A DNA stretch of 64,000 bases, from assembly GCA_021018995.1 (NCBI GenBank), contig CM037590.1:104099097-104163096 (forward strand), written 5' to 3'. Origin of the DNA: Chloranthus sessilifolius. Taxonomy: Eukaryota > Streptophyta > Magnoliopsida > Chloranthales > Chloranthaceae. The notes under the pieces were generated by a model. The model saw nothing but the letters and a program-made list of their open reading frames with translations, ran no database searches and was not told the origin of the DNA. The position numbers and the translations under genes were made by a program. This document shows positions 22,299-33,101 of this stretch, piece after piece. The first letter of the stretch is position 1; each line of letters starts with the position of its first letter.

Positions 22299-24338
22299 GG
22301 GATTGTCTCGGGTCTGGGTCTGGGTCGGGTCTGAAGCGTAAGGCTATTGTTTTAGCCTGCGTTTCGGCTATATACTATTGTTTCAGTATATAGTTCCCGC
22401 CCCTAGGGTTATGGGATCTGAACTACAGAGCTATTGTTTCAGCCTATGTTTAGCCATATACTATTATTTCAGTATCTGGTCCCTTCTTTTATGGGATCTA
22501 AGTCACAGAGCTATTATTTCAGCCTGTGTTCAGCCATATACTATTGTTTCTGTATATGGTCCTCATATTAGGGTTATAGGTCTGAGCCGTAGAGCTATTG
22601 TTTCCGCCTGTGTTTAGTCATATACTATTATTTTAGTATATGGTCCCTACCTTTATAGGATCTGAGCCACAGAATTATTATTTCAGCCTATGTTCAGCCA
22701 TATACTATTGTTTCAGCATATGGTTCCCATGTTAGAGTCATGGGGAGTTCAAAGGTTGATCGAATAGATTTATATACTTCGAGAGGGAAAAATGGGGGTG
22801 TCTACAAAGGGGAAGTGGTCTTTTATAATTTTTGAGTTGAGCTTCCTCTAATCAATGCAAACTCTCCAACCAGTGATCTCCCTGGTTGACATCAACTCCC
22901 CAGAATCAGATGTGACAACTGTTATATCAGACTTTTTGGGGACCACCTAGATAGGTGATAGACCCAACATCTAACAGTTTCACCACCGCCTTTAAGACCA
23001 CCTCTTGCATATGAGGATTCAGTTTCCTCTATATTTCCCTTGAGGGTTTAGAACCCTCTTCTATATGTATCTTGTGCATGCAAACTGATGGATCAATCTC
23101 CCCTAAATCTACTATTAACCAGACTATTACTTTCATGTGTCTCCTAAGCACCCACACTAATTCCTCTTCTTGCTCACTAGTAAGAGAGGAAGAGATGATC
23201 ATAGGAAGTTTGTTGTCCTATTCCAAAAAGGCATATTTTAATGTGTTTGATACCTGTTTAAGCTTCAGATCAGGTGGACTCTCTATAGAAGGCAACAAAA
23301 GTGCCTTAGAGGTTTGAGATAGGGGCATCAATTTTGGTTTCCACTTGGAATGCTGCACTAGACCCACTGAAGACTGTGATGTGCTGTTGTCTTTAGCCAT
23401 AAAAACTTTGGTCTCCTCTTTAACCTCAGTCCAAACATTCTCAAAATCCTCAAAAACTTTATCCCAATCCAGCAGATTGGATAAATTTTCCTCAACTAGG
23501 TTTTCTTGTACATCCACTGCAAAGAAGTCCTCATTGTCCAGCTGAGGTTACTTTGTAGCATTGTACACATTTAATTTGACCTTCATGTTCCCAAAGGTAA
23601 CCTCCATCACCCCAGACTTGCATTGAATGCAGGCATTGGCAGTGGCCAAAAATGGCCTGCCCAAAATCATAAGAATAGGGGTGCTACTTTTTGTCATATC
23701 CAAGACCAGGAATCAAGAGGTAAAGAACTTGTCCATCTCAAAGACCTTTCAACCACACCCATAGGCCTCCTCTCAGACCTGTCAGCCAACTGGAGCAAAA
23801 TAGGAGTTGGTTTCAGCTCTCCCAAACCTAGTTGCTCATATATTGAATATGACACCAGATTTACACTAGTCCCCAAGTCTAAGAGAGCCCTGTCAATGGT
23901 GTGGTCTCCAATAATACAGGGGATTGTAGGTACCCTTGGGTCTTACAATTTTGCTGGTGTGGCAATAGACAACACAAATTTCACATTTTCAACTGTAAAG
24001 ACCTTCTTGGACAGATGGACTCTTGCTTTTCTCTTTTGTGTGCATAGGTCTTTATGGAACTTGGCATAGGCAGAGACTTGTTTTATGGCATCAAGTAGAG
24101 GTAAATTGATCTTAACTTGCTTGAAAGTCTCCATCATTTCCTCTAATTTGGCATTTTCCTTATCAAAAGGGGAAGGACCTTTAAGTGTATGAGGAAATGG
24201 CAGCTGTGGTACTACTTGTTCCTTAGCTACATGCCTAGCCACACCATCAGAAATTTTTTATTTTTTTCTTTGCTCATTTTTTTTCTTTTTGTTGGGGCTC
24301 AACTACAGCCCCCTTATTCTGTTCTTGTTAGTCCCCAG
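22299..24338. repeat. Left arm of a 2-kb inverted repeat
   Basis: Reads as the reverse complement of 25448-27518 almost throughout, with few differences. It holds, in minus orientation, Athila-like protease and early RT sequence (22807-24338) followed by the start of an F-type LTR (22299-22806). The inner end is at CCCCAG and the outer end at GGGATTGTCTCGGG. Confidence 0.95.
22330..22735 (-). repeat. Alternating hairpin repeat (copy in left arm)
   Basis: Inverted copy of the array at 27095-27480 inside the left arm. The plus-strand open frame 22378-22617 is produced by the repeat period and is not a gene. Confidence 0.85.
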
Positions 24339-25440
24339 TAGGGGATGAGTCATTCCTCTCCCTTTCACTCACATTTTTCTCTTCCACACTCTCATTTGTC
24401 TCCATTTCCTCCCTGTCCACCTGGTTATCAACCACCCTACCACTTCTAAGGGTAGTGATTGCCTTAGCCTTCTCATGAGTTGAGTTGCCCTCACCAATCA
24501 TAAACTGACCCTTTGGATTGGCCAAGGGTTGACTTGGCAGCCTGCCCTCCTCTCTTTTAGCCAAAGCATTGAAAATTTGGCCTAGCTGGTCCTCTATTTT
24601 CTTTATGCTTTGACTGTGAGAGTTCACAGTTTGTGATAGGGACCCCAGGTTTTGCAGTGAAGGCAAAACTTGTTCTTCAAAAGAGGGGGTTCTAGGCTGA
24701 GATGGGGGCAATGCCAACTGCTGCTGTGGGGATGACTGCTGGAAGGTTTGTCTAGGTGCATAGCCCTGGTTATATTATTGTTGTTGTTGTGGTCTGTATG
24801 GTAATGCCAACTGTTGCTGCTGGAGTTGCTGATATATGTCTTGTCTCCACCTCAAATTGGGGTGGTTTCTCCATTGATACCCAACAGGTTGCTGCCCATA
24901 TGATTGGATAGCAGCAACATGTTCCATGACAAATTCAAGGTATTGACCTGCTGATGGATAGTCCTCAAGTAGCTGTGTGGGTGACTGGCATATCAAACAT
25001 GCCTCTTCTACTTGTGCAGTCAGTCTAGGCTGCATCACACCCATTAACTTATCAAATTTCATGGTCGGGCTGTCCCCCTTTCTTTCCAGGTCATTGGGCA
25101 CACTGACTTCATATGTCCTTCCTCTAAAAGTGACTTCTTTCTCCATTTTAGCAGGAGTTTCCATGTCATTTCTGAAAAAAGTCTCCTGCTGCATGAAATT
25201 ATCACTGATAACATAAAAAAGTTCCCAAGCCTCATCAGATGTATTGTGGAGATAAGTACCCCCACATGAGGCATCCACCATATCCCTGCTCTTGGAATTA
25301 ATTTCTTGGTAGAAACTCTGAACAAGCTGCCACTTAGGAATTTGGTGGTGGGAACATTTCTTTAATAACTCTTTAAGCCTTTCTCATACTTGATGGAAAT
25401 CCTTAGTTGGGGATTGAGCAAAGGATATTATGCTCTTCCT
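22807..25440 (-). pseudogene. Athila-like gag-protease-RT-start fragment, minus strand
   Basis: From 25440 downwards: gag pieces (24775-25281: GGTYLHNTSDEAWELFYVISDNFMQQ and a Gln-rich end; 24328-24717: SQSIKKIEDQLGQIFNALAKREEGRLPSQP), then KEQVVPQLPFPHTLKGPSPFDKENAKLEEM and a protease-like part (23694-24242), then RT entry with VVPKKSDI-like and ITGWRVCID-like strings near 22860-22950. This is the standard Athila order. The fragment is a fossil and ends at an F-type LTR at 22806. Confidence 0.8.
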
Positions 25441-25447
25441 CAACTGG
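24339..25447. other. Spacer of the inverted repeat (Athila gag part)
   Basis: 1109 bp between the arms, present once. It is the gag part of the minus-strand Athila fragment, continuous with the left arm, which shows that the minus-strand copy is the longer one. Confidence 0.85.
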
Positions 25448-27518
25448 CTGGGGACTAACAAGAACAGAATAAGGGGGTTGTAGTTGAGCCCCAACAAAAA
25501 GAAAAAAAATGAGCAAAGAAAAAAATAAAAAATTTCTGATGGTGTGGCTAGGCATGTAGCTAAGGTACAAGTAGTACCACAGCTGCCATTTCCTCATACA
25601 CTTAAAGGTCCTTCCCCTTTTGATAAGGAAAATGCCAAATTAGAGGAAATGATGGAGACTTTCAAGCAAGTTAAGATCAATTTACCTCTACTTGATGCCA
25701 TAAAACAAGTCTCTGCCTATGCCAAGTTCCATAAAGACCTATGCACACAAAAGAGAAAAGCAAGAGTCCATCTGTCCAAGAAGGTCTTTACAGCTGAAAA
25801 TGTGAAATTTGTGTTGTCTATTGCCACACCAGCAAAATTGTAAGACCCAAGGGTACCTACAATCCCCTGTATTATTGGAGACCACACCATTGACAGGGCT
25901 CTCTTAGACTTGGGGACTAGTGTAAATCTGCTGTCATATTCAATATATGAGCAACTAGGTTTGGGAGAGCTGAAACCAACTCCTATTTTGCTCCAGTTGG
26001 CTGACAGGTCTGAGAGGAGGCCTATGGGTGTGGTTGAGGTGGTGCTGGTAGGGGTGGACAAGTTCTTTTACCCTACTGATTTCCTGGTCTTGGATATGAA
26101 ACCTTCAAAAAGTAGCACCCCTATTCCTATGATTTTTGGCAGGCCATTTTTGGCCACTGCCAATGCCTGCATTCAATGCAAGTCTGGGGTGATGGAGGTT
26201 ACCTTTGGGAACATGAAGGTCAAATTAAATGTGTACAATGCTACAAAGTAACCTCAGCTGGACAATGAGGACTTCTTTGCAGTGGATGTATAAGAAAACC
26301 TAGTTGAGGAAAATTTATCCAATCTGCTGGATTGGGATAAAGTTTTTGAGGATTTTGAGAATGTTTGGACTGAGGTTAAAGAGGAGACCAAAGTTTTTAT
26401 GGCTAAAGACAACAGCACATCACAGTCTTCAGTGGGTCTAGTGCAGCATTCCAAGTGGAAACCAAAATTGATGCCCCTATCTCAAACCTCTAAGGCACTT
26501 TTGTTGCCTTCTATAGAGAGTCCACCTAATCTGAAGCTTAAACAGCTATCAAACACATTAAAATATGCCTTTTTGGAACAGGACAACAAACTTCCTATGA
26601 TCATCTCTTCCTCTCTTACTAGTGAGCATGGAATTAGTGTGGGTGCTTAGGAGACACAAGAAAGTAATAGGCTGGTTAATAGCAGATTTAGGGTGGATTG
26701 ATCCATCAGTTTGCATGCACAAGATACATATAGAAGAGGGTTCTAAACCCTCAAGGGAAATATAGAGGAAACTGAATCCTCATATGCAAGAGGTGGTATT
26801 AAAGGCGGTGGTGAAACTGTTAGATGTTGGGGTCATATACCCCATTTCATATTCAGAATGGCTATCACCTATCTAGGTGGTCCCTAAAAAGTCTGATATA
26901 ACAGTTGTCACATCTAATTCTGGGGAGTTGATGTCAACCAGGGAGATCACTGGCTGGAGAGTTTGCATTGATTAGAGGAAGCTCAACTCAAAAATTATAA
27001 AAGACCACTTCCCCTTTATAGACACCCCCGTTTTTCCCTCTCGAAGTATATAAATCTATTCGATCAACCTTTGAACTCCCCATGACTCTAACATGGGAAC
27101 CATATGCTGAAACAATAGTATATGGCTGAACATAGGCTGAAATAATAATTCTGTGGCTCAGATCCTATAAAGGTAGGGACCATATACTAAAATAATAGTA
27201 TATGGCTAAACACAGGCGGAAATAATAGCTCTACGGCTCAGACCTATAACCCTAATATGAGGACCATATACAGAAACAATAGTATATGGCTGAACACAGG
27301 CTGAAACAATAGCTCTGTGGCTTAGATCCCATAAAAGAAGGGACCAGATACTGAAATAATAGTATATGGCTAAACATAGGCTGAAACAATAGCTCTGTAG
27401 TTCAGATCCCATAACCCTAGGGGCGGGAACTATATACTGAAACAATAGTATATAGTCGAAACGCAGGCTAAAATAATAGCCTTACGTTTCAGACCCGACC
27501 CAGACCCGAGACAATCCC
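25448..27518. repeat. Right arm of the 2-kb inverted repeat
   Basis: Inverted copy of 22299-24338. In plus orientation it has an Athila protease-like part (25544-26251, with TIDRALLDLG and PMIFGRPFLATANACIQCKSG), the RT entry (to 27016), and the first 502 bp of the F LTR. Beyond 27518 the F LTR simply continues, so this arm is in its original context on that side. Confidence 0.95.
27095..27480 (+). repeat. Alternating hairpin repeat in the F LTR (copy in right arm)
   Basis: Five units of about 80 bases. Each has CCATATACT and AGTATATGG as a stem around GAAACAAT, then ACACAGGCT and AGCTCTGTG as a second stem around the same GAAACAAT (or GAAATAAT). The last unit keeps pairing with different bases (ACTATATACT with AGTATATAGT). 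The mirrored copy is at 22330-22735. Confidence 0.85.
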
Positions 27519-27528
27519 GAATTACTCA

Positions 27529-27980
27529 CACTAAACCATGCGCACAATTCAATTATGCCCCACACCACCAGCGCACAATTAGTCCCCTTCAGACCAAACT
27601 TACCCTCCCTTCGACTGCCTCAAGACTTGGTTGTGTGCCCTAACCAGCGTGCACAATCGGATTATGTGCCCAATCAGTGGCGCGTAATTGGTCTGTTTCG
27701 GGCGTGGTCTCTAAGTCCTATGACCGCCAAAACTCCATGATTAAGCGCTACGAATAAAGCGCTTAATCCAATTGTGCATGGCAAACTGGGTGCATAATTA
27801 TTCTAATCAGACTAGGACTGGGACACCCCGGCTAAACCAGTCAGCCGGTCATTTAATGAGTCGGTCACCGACTCAAAGTGGTTAAGTGCCTAATACAGGG
27901 CGCGCAATTCAATTAAGCACCCCGGATAGGGCATGTAATTGAAGTTTACCGACTAATTAAGAGCACCCCACAGGGCACGT
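27529..27980 (+). repeat. GCGCATAATT-type boxes in the F LTR U3
   Basis: At least nine degenerate copies of a GYGCRYAATT box, several facing an inverted partner (for example GTGCACAATCGGATTATGTGCC). They end just upstream of the TATA box at 27995. Similar boxes occur at 59190-59560. Confidence 0.6.
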
Positions 27981-27994
27981 AATTAGTAAAATAC

Positions 27995-28003
27995 CTATAA
28001 ATA
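27995..28003 (+). promoter_or_regulatory. TATA box of the F LTR
   Basis: CTATAAATA in an ACCTATAAATAGACCTCCCC context follows the U3 boxes. The downstream sequence is CT-rich. A second CTATAAATAAGACC near 28631 may belong to an older, related LTR piece. Confidence 0.65.
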
Positions 28004-28099
28004 GACCTCCCCACCTCTACCCAAAGGACACACAACTTTGAGATTCGAATTTCGAGTTCTTCGCCTCCAGGCTCAGGACTTCAAGATTTCCCATCCTTC

Positions 28100-29060
28100 G
28101 GCGCTTAGGTCCAAATAATCCTCTAGGTTCTAGTTTCTAGTTCTTAAATTTCTAGTTTTCAATTTTTAGGTTCTAGTTCTTAGCTACTAGGTTCTAGTTC
28201 TTAATTTTCATTCTAATTCTTAATTCTTAAGTTCTAGATTTCAATCCTTAGTTTATGATCTCATCCTTTCCCAATTGTTAATCCCGTCACTTTTATATTT
28301 GACCTATTTTTAAACATCAAACGAAGTTAGATTGGTATAAAATTAGTCTCATTTGAAAGCTTATCGAAGTAGCTTTCTAACGAGCCAAAAAACGTACAAT
28401 TCCGATAAATATTGAAGAAGTTATGATTAGTTTTAGAAAGCTGTGCAAAAAGTGACATTTTTCAAAACTCCTAGTTGAATTAGGATTAATCTCTTTATTA
28501 TTTTATTTTAGAAAATAGGATTCGTTTCTTTTATTAGAAATAGGATCAGTTCCCTTATCGTTATAGGACTTTACTTTATTACTTTAGAAGAACTAGGAAT
28601 TAGAGTTACATTAAGATTTCTAGTAAAAGCCTATAAATAAGACCTTTACCCCCTAGCCATTCAATACACAATTTCCCTACAATTTTCTTCTGTACGATTT
28701 ACACGATTCTTCAGGTCATTCCTTAGTTCTTAATTTTTTGGTTCTAATTCTTAGGTTCTAGAACCAGTTCCTTTTTTTATATTCTAGTTCTAGATTTAGG
28801 TTCTAGTCCTCTGGCTCTCAAATTTTAGATCTTAGGTTTTAATCTAAATTTCTAGTTTTCTTATTCTAGTTCCTAATTTCTAAAACCAATCCTTTATTTC
28901 AATCTTTAATTTCAGTCCTTAATTTTAGTCCTTATTTCAGTCTTAAATTCAGTCTTAGAATTTCAACTTTAGTTCTAAATCTCTAGTTTTAGATCTTAGG
29001 TTCTTATTCTTAGATCAATTTTGACGTTCTAGTTCCTAAATTTTAGTTCTAATTTTTAAC
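28100..29060 (+). repeat. TTCTAGTTCTTA-rich low-complexity tract
   Basis: Irregular reiteration of TTCTAGTTCTTA, GGTTCTAG and AATTTCTAG words across about 1 kb, split by a U3-like stretch at 28280-28640. No coding potential is seen. Confidence 0.7.
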
Positions 29061-29261
29061 TTGATTCTCAAAATTAGTGATTTTCGATCTGTAAATTTAT
29101 TTTAAAATTTATTTTTTCAATCTATATTATTTTCAAAGTAAATCATAGCCAACTGATTTGCCCAAGGGAGCTTACGAAGGGTACCCGGGAACAGGGCCGA
29201 TCCTCCTTAACATAGTGGGCCAAAACCCCTTTTTTTAGATTTTCAGTAAAATTAGTATATT

Positions 29262-29580
29262 TACTTTAATTAGAGTTTCAATAGAATTAGTATATTCCTA
29301 ATTAGTTTTAGTAGAATTAACATATTTGCATTCCTAGTAGAAGTAGGAGAATTTTTTAATTAGACTCCTAGTAGAAGTAGGAGACCTTTTTTAATTAGAC
29401 TCTTAGTAGAATTAGGAGACTTTTTTAAATTAGACTTTTAGTAGAATTAGGAGACCCTTTTTTGAATTAGACTCCTAGTAGAATTAGGAGACATTTTCTT
29501 CAATTAGACTTCTAGTAGGATTAGGAGACCAAGTTAATTAGAATCCCAGCAGGAATAGGAAAACCAAACTAGTTAGACTC
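29262..29580 (+). repeat. Minisatellite with a GTAGAATTAGGAGAC core
   Basis: About eight tandem units of 34-40 bases built on TTAATTAGACTCCTAGTAG then AA-T/G-TAGGAGAC. It lies in the F leader region. Confidence 0.85.
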
Positions 29581-30029
29581 TAGGTAACCCATAGCTGCTG
29601 ACGTCGGCCGGCTGGCGATTCAGTAAAGGAGTTCAACCTGCAAGCCTCCGCTTCCTTTTAAAGCATGATCAATGACGTGTTGCAGCGTCGATAAATATCT
29701 GTAGCTGGCGATCACATCAACATAGGTATTCTTCATTTAATATTCGCCTTTTTCATTTCAGCAATTTAATATTTCGTAATTTATTACTCCATCATTGCCT
29801 TTGCCAGAGTCCACTTTGACCGAATTGGGCCACTCTTTCCGGGGACCGAAAGGAACTCAGAAAAAACTCGTACCAACAGACTAGTGATCGCGATGGGACT
29901 CTTTTTCGCTAAGGTTGCCCCAATTTAATTATTTTAGTTTTCTATTTTCCTTGCTTTACTTAATTTAACTTTTTTTATTATTTCTTAGCTTTACTTTATC
30001 ACTTTTCTACACACACTTGCATGTAGATA

Positions 30030-30060
<31 letters not shown>

Positions 30061-30088
30061 CAATTCTCCAAAAAAAAACTATTTTAAA

Positions 30089-31327
30089 ATGGTTGGAATC
30101 AAAAAATTAAACTTTAATGATATCGACCCACCCTCATGGGGCTCCCATAGCTATCCCGAGTATAACGTTAGGCCATCCCCATGGACAGCCCAACGTCGTG
30201 CTCGGGTAAACATGGTTAGTAAGAGCGAAAAATAACCCTTCGCTCCACAAAATACAAATCACAACAACAATAGCAGGGCAAGTGACGTCGAGCCAAGATA
30301 CACTGCCAGCCAGATTATGGACCTCACCGCCCAAAAGCTAATGAAGGGAGGAGAAGAAGCCGAAGCCTTGCGACAAGCCCTAGCTGAAATATTCGAAGCC
30401 GACATGGACCAGAGGTTGAGGGATGAGCGACGAGTTACCTCGAGAATTCGACAAGAGGAAAGGACGCCGACTCCTCCACATGCTCCAACTCCTCCAACAC
30501 CTAATAGGCACGCCTTTCGCACCTCGTTTGATTATAGCCGCAGAAGACAACCCTCTCCTGAAACACCTAAAAAAGACACCGCTATAAACATAAATGACTT
30601 CTGTCAACTTCTAAATGACTACTTGGCTAAGAAAGAGCGTTCTAAACAATCTTTCGGATTCGACAGATTTTGCCGAGACCCCGACTTCACTATACCCACT
30701 GGTTTTAAACCTCCAAAATTTAACAAATATAACAGTATGGGAAACCCAAAGCACCACTTGGCCCTATTCTGTAATGACTATTGACCAATCCGCACCAATC
30801 ATGGGCTCCTGATCCATTACTTTTGGAGATCGCTAGAAGGAGAAGCCCTTGACTAGTTCGCGGCCTTACCTCTAGCCGAAATCGAGACATTCGAAGACTT
30901 AGCAGACAGATTCCTAGACCAATACCAGTACCCGACTTACGAAGAGATCAGTTTCGCTGACCTGATACACATAAGACAAGAGGACGACGAAGACTTCACG
31001 ATATTTGCCAACCGCTGGAGAAGGCTCACCGCCCGAGCAGGGAATCAAATAAGTGAAACCGATGAGATAGAAATCACGATTAGTACTACCCGAGAGCCTC
31101 TTCAAAGCGTTCTCATCCTAAGAGACTGCTCTGACTTTACCAGCCTCTATCAATAGGCCTCACGCATAGAACGTCGATTGAAGAACGGAGATCTTAACCT
31201 CTCTACACTAACATCCAACGAACCCTCCTCCAATGACCCTAAGATAAACACCCTAAACGAGACTCTAAGCCTCGAACAAATCGATAAGAACCAAGAACTA
31301 AACCAAAGAACCATACCACCCATATGA
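30089..31327 (+). pseudogene. Element F gag
   Basis: A short N-terminal frame (30089-30235, MVGIKKLNFNDIDPPSWGSH) and the frame at 30317-30784 with a Glu/Arg-rich segment lead to FTIPTGFKPPKFNKYNSMGNPKHHLALFCNDY, the plant Retrotrans_gag entry. Downstream sequence (30785-31327) continues the domain pattern with GEALD, FEDLADRFLDQYQYP and LIHIRQEDDEDFTIFANRWRRL. Gag forms the particle that packages element RNA. Not intact. No pol follows. Confidence 0.8.
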
Positions 31328-31339
31328 CCAAGCTATAGA

Positions 31340-33101
31340 TCTGTACCCAAACCTGTACCCTGACTATAACCAACCTCTATACCTATACCAAAACCAACCA
31401 CTATACACCAACAAATACACAAACTCATACTATGACCAAAACCAATACCCCAATGACACACAAACTAACATCACCTATTACAACCCATTGTTCAATCAAA
31501 CTCAATTCGTGTACGAGACTATACACTCATTCACTCCTGCTCCATTCCACCCGGCTAGCCTGATCTGGAGAATTGAACCTCCTTCGGAGAACATCCATAC
31601 CGTTCACTCACAACCAACTGACCTTGTCTCACGCACCAATAAATGCGAAATTACCTTTCGCTCTAAACCGCTCACCAAGATCACTGAAATTCAGACTATC
31701 AACAAACCCACCACCCCTAAACTAACTCAACCCATCACCAAACTCATCACCAAGATCAACGCACTTATCTCCAAACCAACTCTTGAATCCAATAACCTAC
31801 CAACAAACGAATCAATCGACACGCCTCCTGAACAGGCGCCCAAACCAATGATGCAAACTACCCCCAAACAGGCTCACATGCCGAGTCGAGAAGTAATTTT
31901 CGAACCAATCAATCGGTATTATACGATGCCTTTCATACTTAAATCAATCACAAAGTTAAACTCTAGCCCTCTCGCCTCCAAATCAACTCTGAAACTAACC
32001 CCCAAAATCGAACACATTGTCAAACACATTGCCCCACTAATCCCAAAACTAGTCCCTGAATCATTCCCTACACCTGCTTTAAAACTTGAACTCAACAACA
32101 AACACTTCACCCCATTAACCTTAGAGTCAACTCTCAAATTGACTTCTACACCTACTCTAAAACCTAAAGTCACTACCACCTCACCAACTTCAAAACAAAA
32201 TCTCGAACCCGAATCTCCTACCAAACACACCTCTGAACCATCCGTTTCACTCATCACAGAATCAACCATTGAACCGATCTCAGAACAAACTCACAAATCA
32301 ATCTCTACACCCACCTCAAAACTTGAACTCCCCACCAGACTTATCACCTCACCAACCACGAAATTGAACCTCAAACTCAAACCTACTATAAAAACTAAAC
32401 CAATCATCAAAATATAACCTATTATCAAAACTAAACTTATCATCAAACCTAAGCCTACTATCGAAACGAAACCTATTATAAAACATAAACTTATCATCAA
32501 ACCTAAACCTACTATCAAAACTAAACCTATTATCAAATCTAAACCTATTATCGAATTTAAACCTATTCTCGAACATGAACCTATCACCGAACCTAAACCC
32601 ATGATCGAACATGAACTTGTCATTGGACACAAAACCAAACCAATGACCGAACTTAAACTAATCGTCGAACCTAGACCTGAACCCACCATCAAAGGCGAGC
32701 CTGCCTTCAAACTCGAACCCATTATAAAACTTGAACCTGTTATCAAACTCGAGCCTGATATCGAACACAAACCCGTCACTAAAACCAAACCTATTCCTAC
32801 AACACTAACTCCACTCACCTTTGAGCCAACCACCGCTCCTACTTTCAAAATCAAAACAGACTTAAATCCTACGACCCCGATCGACATCCAAATTAGCGTG
32901 TCGCCAAACTCTCAAATCCCACCACAACACAAAATTGACATCATAACTAAGACCGATTCTAACCACCGGATCCTGATTTTCGTAGACCTCACAATCAAAA
33001 CCTTCACAGAACCCCAACCAACAAAACTACTACACCAAACTCTCGACACTAAACCGCCTCCAAAAATTACAAACAAAGCTTTAAATAAATCCAAAGTGTG
33101 A
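31340..33101 (+). pseudogene. Element F Lys/Pro/Thr-rich repeat ORF
   Basis: Two long plus-strand frames (31488-32417 and 32601-33101) are dominated by Lys, Pro, Thr, Ile and Ser. In the middle is a run of short repeats of the TKPIIK / LKPTI / EHEPIT type at an 18-24 base period (32380-32770). The minus-strand frames here are shadows of the repeat. The sequence resembles no domain I know. It follows gag where protease and RT would be expected. Confidence 0.5.

Larger units (their letters stand above)
27017..29610 (+). repeat. 5' LTR and leader of element F (end not fixed)
   Basis: Starts TATAGACACCC where the left-arm copy still has TGTAGACACCC, giving a sharp junction with Athila sequence. 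It contains hairpin repeats (27095-27480), GCGCATAATT-type boxes (27529-27960), and TATA boxes at 27995 and near 28633. I cannot fix the LTR end; a TGGCGATTCAGTAAAGGAG string near 29613 is a weak PBS candidate. Confidence 0.5.

Noticed and set aside
22378-22617. Repetitive hydrophobic frame and its inverted copy at 27206-27445
   Set aside because: Product of the 80-bp hairpin repeat period.
31919-32887. Long minus-strand Val/Gly/Ser-rich frames
   Set aside because: Shadows of the plus-strand Lys/Pro/Thr repeat in element F.
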